From the NCBI GenBank assembly GCA_002473385.1, contig DKTR01000008.1, positions 29,031 through 37,047 of the forward strand: a stretch of 8,017 bases of DNA, written 5' to 3'. Made by a program: the position numbers and the translations under genes. Under the pieces are notes generated by a model. The model was not told the DNA's origin. It was given only the letters and a program-made list of their open reading frames with translations, and made no database searches. Shown here piece after piece: positions 1-6,435 of this stretch; within the stretch, counting starts at the first letter, position 1; the number at the start of each line of letters is the position of its first letter. This DNA is from Lachnospiraceae bacterium UBA7225. GTDB taxonomy: Bacteria > Bacillota > Clostridia > Lachnospirales > Lachnospiraceae.

Positions 1-194
1 CAGATGCAGCCGGAGTTCATCTCCCGGATCTCAATGCCGGATTCCTTCAGGAAACCGCCGTCAATTCCAATCTCTCCGAATTCATTTTCAATCAGTACCA
101 CCTGCTCTCCGGAAAACGCCTCCTTTAGCAGCTTTTTAATCAGTGTTGTTTTTCCGGCCCCCAGAAAGCCGGAGATAATATCAATTTTGGTCAT
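1..194 (-). CDS. CobW/G3E-family P-loop GTPase, N-terminal fragment (cut by window edge)
   Basis: The first 64 residues of a CobW-type (COG0523, G3E) GTPase are visible. These are cytoplasmic GTPases linked to delivery or insertion of metals such as zinc, cobalt or nickel. The Walker A motif GFLGAGKT is at residues 9-16, an ENEFGEIGID segment typical of the family is at 36-45, and NSGCI is at 60-64. The two remaining bases are TG, so codon 65 is probably Cys and begins the family's CxCC metal-binding motif, cut at the edge. The start at 194 is supported by an AAGGAGG ribosome binding site at 203-209. The gene lies beyond the terminator of the sugar operon and has its own candidate promoter, so it is probably transcribed separately. 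The family is clear; the metal and the client protein cannot be told from this fragment. Confidence 0.87.
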   Translation of the reverse strand, partial: MTKIDIISGFLGAGKTTLIKKLLKEAFSGEQVVLIENEFGEIGIDGGFLKESGIEIREMNSGCI

Positions 195-219
195 ATTAAC
201 CGCCTCCTTATTCTCAAAT

Positions 220-248
220 AGTATACTGCCTTTTTTTCAAAACAGCAA
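220..248 (-). promoter_or_regulatory. Candidate sigma-A promoter for the CobW-type gene
   Basis: On the minus strand a TATACT -10 box (220-225, 5 of 6 to consensus) lies 17 bp from a weak TTGCTG -35 (243-248, 3 of 6). Transcription would start near 213, only about 20 nt before the start codon and just ahead of the AAGGAGG site. The sequence GTATACTATT around this -10 recurs at the -10 of the sugar operon promoter. The -35 is poor, so this remains a candidate. Confidence 0.45.
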
Positions 249-296
249 GTAAACATACTATAAAATTTGCAAATACCGCCCATAGCGCACAGGCAT

Positions 297-326
297 AAAA
301 AAAGAGAGCCAACTCCGTCAGCTCCC
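297..326 (-). terminator. Rho-independent terminator of the arabinan operon
   Basis: Read on the minus strand, GGGAGCTGAC (326-317), the loop GGA (316-314) and GTTGGCTCTC (313-304) form a 10-bp stem with three G-U wobbles, followed by seven T (303-297). It lies 31 nt after the stop codon of the GH43 gene and before the CobW-type gene, so it marks the end of the operon. On the plus strand the wobbles become A-C mismatches, so despite a T run at 327-332 it should work mainly on the minus strand. Confidence 0.87.
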
Positions 327-357
327 TTTTTTCCCATATACAGGATACACCCCGCAC

Positions 358-2895
358 CTATTTTGCCAGCTCTGCAATCTCCGCAGCCGTGAGCGTACCG
401 TTGTAAATACGTACGTCATCAACAAGAAGGCTCCGGCAGTCCTCATCATCCCAGATATGACCGCTGCCAATCGCTACATCCGATGCCATCGGCAGACTAT
501 TGTTCTTTTTCTTGAAACAGTTCGCAAGATCCTTTGTCTCTTCCCCGATAAGCTCGCCGTTCAGATATACCTTCATACCGTAGGGATCAGCGGCATACGC
601 CACATGCTGCCACACACCGCGCTCCCCGTTCGTGGAAAGCTTCGAATCAATAACGTCGCTGTACGCATCCGCGTTAATGCGGGCAAACAAATTGGCGCTA
701 ATGCGTGTCATCGGATAATTTCCATCCAGATCAGCCTCAAAAAGAGCGCTGTGCTCAAAAGTTTCCTCCCCGATATTGACCCACATCGCCACGGTGAAGC
801 CGCCGTTTCTGATATCCGCAAAGGTATCTTCCGGAAGTCTCAGATAATTCACGCCGGCAGCGCTCTCATCATTGATGATCTGCAGCACGTTTCCGCGCGT
901 CTCATCCTCTGCCACCGCCACACTGCCGATTGCTTCCGCACTGCCGGTGCCGGTGCTTCCCTCAATCGGAGAAAATGTTCCGTCGCCATTCTCAAAATCA
1001 AAGCCGTACACCAGAAATGCTTTGCTCTTTGCGCGCAGCTTGTAGGCACGGGTTTCCGTATTTTCTCCGCAGGTGATCTTTGCTGTCAGCACCACCCTGG
1101 ACATCTCCCTGGGTGCATGGAAGGTACCATCCACCGACAGGATCTCCTCATTATCAGAAGACCACTCAACCGTCGCTCCTACAACCTCCGCCGGAAGCTC
1201 CAGATCACCGCTCACCGCCTCCGGTATCATCGCATCCACGGTAGCAGCCGCCATGCCAATCACCATATCCGCATCATCAAGCTGCGCCATGCTGCCCCAG
1301 ATTGTCTCGTTGTTATTTCCGATCGCGGCAAAGGTCATGGTTTCCGTCTGCTCTGCATCCTCCTTCTTCTGGCGGAAGAAAAAGCCCTTGTAAACCACTC
1401 CGCCCTCCGCTTCGATCGTCAGATAATCATAGCCCCTGCCGGAATCCGATTTTGTCCAGGTGCCCTGCAGCGCCCCCTCTGCCGTGCCGTCCTCATTCAG
1501 TGAAACAATTTGTGTGGGAAGCATATCGCCATCCGTACCTGTTCCATGGTTAATAAATTCATACGAACCAATGACGTCTGCATCCTCATAGTGCTCCGGC
1601 TGTTCCCTCTGATACTCATAAACAGCCGGTACCAGCCAGCCATCCTCATTGATAAACTGCTGATGGACACGTACCTGGTGTGCTTCGGTCTGCGGAACAA
1701 TATCGAACCGCTGATGGTACACCAGATAATGGCTTCCGTCATCGTCGGTCAGTGCGGAATTATGACCCGCTGCACGCATGCCATTCTGGTTATAAAAACA
1801 GTAATTGCCCATCAGCTTGATGCCGTAGGCATCGTTGTTGCTGCCGTTGTCCGCTGCATTCTGCCCGCGCGCATCCACGTAGGGACCGCTCACGTTTTCC
1901 GAGCGGAACATCCGCATATTATACCCGCCGGATGCCAGCAGACCGCCGTATGTCTCATAAAGATAATAGTAGCCCGTTTCCGGATCATACTCGATGTAAG
2001 GTCCTTCGCCGGATTCATGATTACCGCCTGCCAGATGTATACCAAAATAGCGGTCCACAAAGTTGCCGGATGTCTCATCTACCCCGTCCACACCCGGATA
2101 AACCGCCTCACCGGTAGCACGGTCAAGCTCCAGAAGAAACAGACCTCCGGACCAGGAGCCGTAAACCATGTAAAGCTTCTCTCCATCCTTATCAAAAAAC
2201 ACCGTCGGATCAATTGCATTCGGTGCGTAATTATGATTCCATTCCCCGCCGTTGAACCAGTTGTCGCTGATTTCATCGATGCCGCCGTTTGCGCTTCCCT
2301 TCTCCACCAATTCCTTAAGGTTCAGATAATCGTTGTCCCATTTCGTATCACGCTTACTGTTTCCATCCGTCACGCCGTTTTTCGTAAAGCCGGAATAAAC
2401 CAGCGTATCTCCATACTCGTATGTGCCGTCAAAAGTTCTGGAGACCAGGAAGCAGATTGCCGAACGCCGCCACGTGGACGATGTGCAGGTGTAGAGCATA
2501 TATGCTCCTGTATCGCCGTTCTCCCACTCATAATACGGATTCCAGATAATATCCGGTGCCCAGACCGCATAGCCGCCCACGCAATCGCCGTCATTATAAC
2601 CCGCCCACTGAAAAGGTTCTGCCAGTGTCTCCTGCAGATTACCGTAAAACGGCGTATTCTCCGGCTGACTGTAGTCAGAATTCACCTGCTGCCAGCCCGC
2701 CATGTCCTCCGATTTTGCAATCGCTGTGTGGGAACCAAACACGTAATACCGGCCGTCCTGTGTCTTTATAACGGAGGGGTCATGCACCGACGCGCGCTCC
2801 GGCACCTCCGCTGACGCGCCCATACACATCACACCCGCAAGCCCTGCCATCAGCACGCTCATCATGAGTCTGCGAAAGATTGCTCTGTGTTTCAT
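358..2895 (-). CDS. Secreted multidomain GH43 arabinanase (GH43 - GH43_C - aBig_2 - LamG)
   Basis: An 845-residue exported glycoside hydrolase, best read as an endo-alpha-1,5-L-arabinanase acting on arabinan outside the cell. A signal peptide spans about residues 1-29 (ASA before E30). The five-bladed-propeller GH43 domain spans about 35-430. Predicted catalytic residues are D39 in VHDPSVI (base), D229 in NAIDPTVFF (pKa modulator) and E297 in GEGPYIEY (acid); H378 in AGHNS fits the His of the arabinanase metal site. About 440-540 resembles the GH43 C-terminal domain of Abn2-type arabinanases. About 548-622 is an atrophied bacterial Ig-like domain (EWSSDNEEILSV). About 628-845 is a LamG-like concanavalin fold ending LLVDDVRIYNGTLTAAEI, probably carbohydrate binding. 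The start has AAGGAG at 2902-2907, 6 nt upstream. It is the last gene of the operon. No LPXTG, SLH or other anchor is seen. An exo-acting arabinosidase is the main alternative. Confidence 0.93.
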   Translation of the reverse strand: MKHRAIFRRLMMSVLMAGLAGVMCMGASAEVPERASVHDPSVIKTQDGRYYVFGSHTAIAKSEDMAGWQQVNSDYSQPENTPFYGNLQETLAEPFQWAGYNDGDCVGGYAVWAPDIIWNPYYEWENGDTGAYMLYTCTSSTWRRSAICFLVSRTFDGTYEYGDTLVYSGFTKNGVTDGNSKRDTKWDNDYLNLKELVEKGSANGGIDEISDNWFNGGEWNHNYAPNAIDPTVFFDKDGEKLYMVYGSWSGGLFLLELDRATGEAVYPGVDGVDETSGNFVDRYFGIHLAGGNHESGEGPYIEYDPETGYYYLYETYGGLLASGGYNMRMFRSENVSGPYVDARGQNAADNGSNNDAYGIKLMGNYCFYNQNGMRAAGHNSALTDDDGSHYLVYHQRFDIVPQTEAHQVRVHQQFINEDGWLVPAVYEYQREQPEHYEDADVIGSYEFINHGTGTDGDMLPTQIVSLNEDGTAEGALQGTWTKSDSGRGYDYLTIEAEGGVVYKGFFFRQKKEDAEQTETMTFAAIGNNNETIWGSMAQLDDADMVIGMAAATVDAMIPEAVSGDLELPAEVVGATVEWSSDNEEILSVDGTFHAPREMSRVVLTAKITCGENTETRAYKLRAKSKAFLVYGFDFENGDGTFSPIEGSTGTGSAEAIGSVAVAEDETRGNVLQIINDESAAGVNYLRLPEDTFADIRNGGFTVAMWVNIGEETFEHSALFEADLDGNYPMTRISANLFARINADAYSDVIDSKLSTNGERGVWQHVAYAADPYGMKVYLNGELIGEETKDLANCFKKKNNSLPMASDVAIGSGHIWDDEDCRSLLVDDVRIYNGTLTAAEIAELAK

Positions 2896-2911
2896 TATCT
2901 ACTCCTTCCCG

Positions 2912-2938
2912 GACCGGCATGCCATGCGGCCGCCGGTC
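2912..2938 (-). other. Intercistronic hairpin between the GH51 and GH43 genes
   Basis: In the 52-nt gap, GACCGGC (2938-2932) can pair with GCCGGTC (2918-2912) as a perfect, all but one G/C 7-bp stem around a 13-nt loop. There is no following T run, so it is not a normal terminator. It ends only a few bases before the GH43 ribosome binding site, and may protect mRNA ends or modulate translation. That function is inference. Confidence 0.45.
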
Positions 2939-2947
2939 TGCCTTGCG

Positions 2948-4471
2948 TCAATCCGCCTGTTTTACCAGCCGGATCACATTCCAGGACGCTTTATGCAGCA
3001 TACTGGTAAGCTGCCCGTTGGAGAGCGTCGTCCGGTCTGTCACCTGCGGCTTCACATTTTCCTGTCCGAACGCGTTTACCATTTTCAGATCCGGACACTC
3101 CAGCACGATGTGCTCCGCCACCTTGTAGCCCGCAAAGCTGCGCACATCAGAATCCAGCACCACATCCTCTTCCAGATTGCGGTTAACCGCAAAAATTGTT
3201 ACCTCTTCTTTCTCCTCGTTATAAACTGCAACAGCCTCCACATCCGTAATTTCGTCGTGTCCGCTGGTGCTATGCCGCGGAGATGACAGCACCGGCTGCA
3301 GCGCCACGCCGCGCCCGTATTTCGAAGCATGCATAAACGGATAAAAAATCGTCTGCCGCCAGCTTCCTTCGCCGTTTGCATCTGTCATGATCGGCGCAAT
3401 CACATTGACGAGCTGTGCAAGGCACGCCACCTTCACGCGGTCGCTGTGACGGAGCAGCACGATCAGCATCAGACCGACAAGCAGGGCATCCTCAAAATTA
3501 TAGATATCCTCAAGCATCGGCGGAGCCACCTGCCACGGATGATTTTCCGTAATATCATCGTCCGCCGCATTGGAGTGATACCACACATTCCACTCGTCGA
3601 AGCTTAAATACATATTCTTTTTGCTGCGTTTTTTTGCCTTTACATAATCGCAGGTAGCAATGATTTCTTTGATAAACGCATCCATATCGTCAGATTTTGC
3701 CAAAAAGTCATTACTGTCGCCGGAGCGGTTGCCGTAGTAGGTGTGCAGAGACAGATAATCTACATATTCATAAGTATGGGAAAGCACCGTGTCCTCCCAG
3801 ATTGCATAGGTCGGCATCTGCCGGTTGGAGCTTCCGCACGCTACAAACTCGATTGTCGGATCAATAATGTGCATCGCCTTTGCCGTTTCCTCTGCCAGGC
3901 GCCCATATTCGTCGGCTGTCTTATGGCCAAGCTGCCATGGACCATCCATCTCGTTGCCCAGGCACCAGGTCTTAAAGCCGTATGGCTCCTCCTGCCCGTG
4001 CTTTCTGCGCAGATCACTGTATCTGGAGCCGCCCGGATGATTGCAGTATTCCAGCAGGTTGCAGGCATCCGTGATGCCGCGCGTACCAAGATTGACAGCC
4101 ATCATCACCTCGGAATTGGCCTGCTTTGCCCACTGGCTGAACTCATGCAGTCCCACCTCGTTTTTCTCCAGGCTCTTCCACGCCAGCTCCAGTCGGTGCG
4201 GGCGCTGCTCCACCGGTCCCACGCTGTCCTCCCAGTAAAAGTTTGAAACAAAATTTCCGCCCGGATAACGAACAATGGGCACATCAAGTTCTTTTACCAG
4301 TTCAATAACATCCCTGCGAAAGCCCGCTTCATCGGAGAGAGGATGCCCCGGCTGATAAATACCGTCATATACCGCTCTGCCCAGATGTTCAATGAAAGAG
4401 CCATAAATCCGTTTATCAATCTGCGCAATGGGAAATGCCCTGTCCACTACCATTTTTGCTTTCTTTGCCAT
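2948..4471 (-). CDS. abfA: Intracellular GH51 alpha-L-arabinofuranosidase
   Basis: A 507-residue enzyme that hydrolyses terminal non-reducing alpha-L-arabinofuranosyl bonds, here most likely in imported arabino-oligosaccharides, releasing L-arabinose. The length matches bacterial GH51 enzymes of about 500 residues. The N-terminal region carries the family signature GSFIEHLGRAVYDGIYQPG (24-42) and VRYPGGNFVSNFYWEDSVGP (67-86). The (beta/alpha)8 barrel holds the acid/base E174 in WCLGNEMDGPW and the nucleophile E293 in SFDEWNVWY. The C-terminal part, about 390-507, is the beta-sandwich of the family and includes FAVNRNLEE. There is no signal peptide, so the enzyme is cytoplasmic. AAGGAGG at 4481-4487, 9 nt before ATG, supports the start. 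It follows the two permease genes after an 86-nt gap with a strong hairpin and precedes the GH43 gene by 52 nt, completing the import-then-cleave route. Confidence 0.96.
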   Translation of the reverse strand: MAKKAKMVVDRAFPIAQIDKRIYGSFIEHLGRAVYDGIYQPGHPLSDEAGFRRDVIELVKELDVPIVRYPGGNFVSNFYWEDSVGPVEQRPHRLELAWKSLEKNEVGLHEFSQWAKQANSEVMMAVNLGTRGITDACNLLEYCNHPGGSRYSDLRRKHGQEEPYGFKTWCLGNEMDGPWQLGHKTADEYGRLAEETAKAMHIIDPTIEFVACGSSNRQMPTYAIWEDTVLSHTYEYVDYLSLHTYYGNRSGDSNDFLAKSDDMDAFIKEIIATCDYVKAKKRSKKNMYLSFDEWNVWYHSNAADDDITENHPWQVAPPMLEDIYNFEDALLVGLMLIVLLRHSDRVKVACLAQLVNVIAPIMTDANGEGSWRQTIFYPFMHASKYGRGVALQPVLSSPRHSTSGHDEITDVEAVAVYNEEKEEVTIFAVNRNLEEDVVLDSDVRSFAGYKVAEHIVLECPDLKMVNAFGQENVKPQVTDRTTLSNGQLTSMLHKASWNVIRLVKQAD

Positions 4472-4492
4472 AATAATTGTCCTCCTTATTTT

Positions 4493-4534
4493 AAAACGGG
4501 CTGCAGCAGTCGTCAGTATGCCGCAGCCCGTTTT
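4493..4534 (-). terminator. Terminator-like hairpin between permease and GH51 genes (possible attenuator)
   Basis: AAAACGGGCTGC (4534-4523) pairs perfectly with GCAGCCCGTTTT (4504-4493), and four more inner pairs (one a wobble) make about 16 bp around a loop of about 10 nt. On the minus strand the stem ends in TTTT followed by AAAAT, a weak U tract. On the plus strand the run after the stem is stronger (TTTTTCTTTTTT, 4531-4542), but no plus-strand gene precedes it. It may partially terminate operon transcription, so that the glycosidases are made at lower levels than the transporter, or it may stabilise the upstream mRNA end. The structure is plain; the function is inferred. Confidence 0.6.
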
Positions 4535-4557
4535 TCTTTTTTAATATGTTCTTAGTT

Positions 4558-5463
4558 TTAACCCTTTACTGCGCCCGACGTCATACCATCCACCAGATAT
4601 TGGTTAAAGATCAGATAAACGATAAGAATCGGAATGATACCAAACATGGAGCCGGAAATCAAAAGCGCATAGTTGTTGCCATAAGGTGTCAGCAGCGTAT
4701 TCAGACCGATCTGCAGCGTAAACTTGCTTGTATCACGGAATACCATCATCGGCCACAGCATGTTGTTCCAGGAACCCATTGCACAGAGAATTGCCATAGA
4801 GGCAAACGCCGGCTTCGTAACAGGCATCATGATCTTCACCGCGATCCCGTATTCCGTACAGCCGTCTACACGCGCCGCATCCAGAAGCTCCTTTGGCAGA
4901 CTCATCATATACTGCCGGAAAAAGAATATGGTGCTGGCAGCGCACAGTCCGGGCAGGAAGACTCCGGCATTTGTGTTAATCAGTCCGAGCGTTGTTACCT
5001 CCTGATACAGCGGAAGCATCAGGATTTCAAACGGTACAGACATAGTAGCAATCACCATGAAGAACAAAAAGCCCTGCAGCTTAAATTTGTACATCGTCAG
5101 TCCATATGCAACAAAATAGCATACCAGCAGGGTAAGCACCACCGTCGTGATCGTCAGCACAAGACTGTTTTTATACCACATGAAATAGTTATTCGAGCCT
5201 ACAATTGATGCGTCATCCATACCTGCCGGGAAAAACTTTGCAAACAGCGCCCGGTAATTATCCAGAATAAGGGGCTTTGAGAGGTCGATAGACAGACCCT
5301 GGGATACAATTTCAGACCCCGGCCGGAAGGACCCGATCAGTCCTGCCACCAGCGGAAAAGCAATCAGTCCGCAAATGATCACAAATACCCCGGTTGCCAG
5401 TATCGTAGGCACTTTGCGGGCGGAAGCTAATGATTTTGGAGCATCTGTATTTTTTGCCATCAT
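4558..5463 (-). CDS. Sugar ABC transporter permease, MalG/AraQ type
   Basis: A 301-residue inner permease of a CUT1-type carbohydrate importer. About six hydrophobic segments are seen (near residues 21-43, 101-123, 130-152, 166-184, 220-240, 266-290). The EAA loop that docks the ATPase is ELLDAARVDG (192-201) followed by IMMPVTKPAF (211-220). The C-terminus DGMTSGAVKG is typical of MalG-like subunits. The first ATG overlaps the stop codon of the upstream permease by one base (TAATG), implying translational coupling. AAGGAGG at 5468-5474 is 4 nt from this ATG but 7 nt from the second ATG (5460), so the second codon may be the real start. The partner permease and binding protein are upstream, and the neighbouring glycosidases suggest arabino-oligosaccharides as substrate. 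No ATPase gene is nearby. Confidence 0.95.
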   Translation of the reverse strand: MMAKNTDAPKSLASARKVPTILATGVFVIICGLIAFPLVAGLIGSFRPGSEIVSQGLSIDLSKPLILDNYRALFAKFFPAGMDDASIVGSNNYFMWYKNSLVLTITTVVLTLLVCYFVAYGLTMYKFKLQGFLFFMVIATMSVPFEILMLPLYQEVTTLGLINTNAGVFLPGLCAASTIFFFRQYMMSLPKELLDAARVDGCTEYGIAVKIMMPVTKPAFASMAILCAMGSWNNMLWPMMVFRDTSKFTLQIGLNTLLTPYGNNYALLISGSMFGIIPILIVYLIFNQYLVDGMTSGAVKG

Positions 5464-6368
5464 TAATCCTCCTTTTTCTTAAAGCTCAGTGTGCCGGTAG
5501 CAAAGAGCTGGATGAAGTTGATGATCAGAGCAATCACCATCAGCACCACGCCAACAGCGCATGCATAGCCCATATCGTTTTTCTCGATACCGCGCTTATA
5601 CAGATAGCCTACAATCGTAAGACCGATGTTTTTGGGCGAACTGTTGCCGTTCCACAGCATGAAAGATTCCAGGAACATAGACAGACCGGCAAACACGGAA
5701 ATCGTAATAACGTAAACCGTAGTCGGTTTAATCAGCGGCAGTGTAATGTACCAGAATTTCTTAATACCATTTGCACCGTCAATCTCTGCAGATTCATACA
5801 CAGAGTTGTCGATGGATTTCAGACCTGCCACAAAATACAGCATATTCACACCGGTCCATCTCCACATACAAAGAAGAAGCAGTGCACACCAGCCGGTAAA
5901 TTTTGTTTTCAGCCATGCAAAGCTCGGCTGCCCCAGCCAGTGCAGGATCACGTTCATCTGCCCGTTGTCGCCCTCAGAAAACATCAGGCGGAACAACAGA
6001 CCGGAAATAACAACGGATGTCAGCGCCGGCATATACATAATAACCTTCCAGAAACCTTTCGCCTTTGTCAGGCGGCTCTCCATCAGAACAGCTAAAAGAA
6101 GCGGGATGGGGATCAGCAGCAGCAGTGTCAGCAGCATGTACTCTATACTGTTGAATACTGCCGTTTTAAAGAACGGGTCGCTCAGCAATTTACTGTATTG
6201 CTGCGCGCCTACAAACGTTCTGCTTCCAAAGGATACATCCTGCGTACTCATAACAATACCGGAAACAAGCGGATACGCCCAGAAAATAATCAGGCTGAGT
6301 ACAAAGGGAACCACAAATACATACGGTGCAACCTTCTGGGAATACAGCATCTTTTTTACTTTATTCAC
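5463..6368 (-). CDS. Sugar ABC transporter permease, MalF/AraP type (GTG start)
   Basis: The first permease of the importer, 301 residues from a GTG start at 6368. GGAGG at 6376-6380 lies 7 nt upstream of this GTG. Reading from a TTG at 6404 would add 12 residues encoded by the preceding hairpin and would have no ribosome binding site, so the GTG is preferred. The mature start MNKVKKMLYSQKVAPYVFVV looks like a normal MalF-type N-terminus. Hydrophobic segments lie near residues 13-38, 74-97, 107-130, 158-181, 217-238 and 268-291. The EAA loop reads YESAEIDGANG (191-201) and ITLPLIKPT (208-216). It would pair with the downstream permease to form the membrane channel for oligosaccharides delivered by the binding protein. 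The substrate is inferred from the operon; the family call is firm. Confidence 0.95.
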   Translation of the reverse strand: MNKVKKMLYSQKVAPYVFVVPFVLSLIIFWAYPLVSGIVMSTQDVSFGSRTFVGAQQYSKLLSDPFFKTAVFNSIEYMLLTLLLLIPIPLLLAVLMESRLTKAKGFWKVIMYMPALTSVVISGLLFRLMFSEGDNGQMNVILHWLGQPSFAWLKTKFTGWCALLLLCMWRWTGVNMLYFVAGLKSIDNSVYESAEIDGANGIKKFWYITLPLIKPTTVYVITISVFAGLSMFLESFMLWNGNSSPKNIGLTIVGYLYKRGIEKNDMGYACAVGVVLMVIALIINFIQLFATGTLSFKKKED

Positions 6369-6375
6369 CGTAATA

Positions 6376-6381
6376 CCTCCT
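6376..6381 (-). promoter_or_regulatory. Ribosome binding site that fixes the GTG start of the first permease
   Basis: AGGAGG on the minus strand, 7 nt before GTG at 6368. This spacing matches the binding-protein gene (7 nt) and is close to GH43 (6 nt) and GH51 (9 nt). It rules in favour of the 301-residue product over a longer reading from TTG at 6404. Confidence 0.87.
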
Positions 6382-6387
6382 ATCAGC

Positions 6388-6415
6388 AAGACCCGGGAAT
6401 ACAATCCCGGGCCTC
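6388..6415 (-). other. Strong intercistronic hairpin after the binding-protein gene
   Basis: GAGGCCCGGGA (6415-6405) pairs with TCCCGGGTCTT (6398-6388) around a 6-nt loop. Seven core pairs are perfect and include CCCGGG, and four outer pairs include two G-U wobbles. It starts 20 nt after the stop codon of the binding protein and ends shortly before the permease ribosome binding site. There is no T run, so read-through is expected. Such hairpins after binding-protein genes are known to protect the upstream mRNA end and keep binding protein in excess of permeases; that role here is inferred. Confidence 0.75.
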
Positions 6416-6435
6416 CCTAAGTGTCTTTATTTCTG

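Noticed and set aside
457..2814. Two long plus-strand open frames (457-1503, 348 residues; 1510-2814, 434 residues) opposite the GH43 gene
   Set aside because: They are antisense to a protein with clear domains and catalytic motifs, have basic, Cys- and His-rich low-similarity sequences typical of shadow frames, and show no recognisable domain.
4487..4516. Possible internal promoter before GH51 (CTGACG, 17 bp, TAAAAT on the minus strand)
   Set aside because: The transcript would start inside or after the AAGGAGG site, leaving no usable ribosome binding site, and the boxes lie within the hairpin.
6369..6404. Longer first-permease reading from TTG at 6404
   Set aside because: The extra 12 residues come from the hairpin loop and arm, and no ribosome binding site precedes TTG. 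GTG at 6368 has GGAGG at the right distance.
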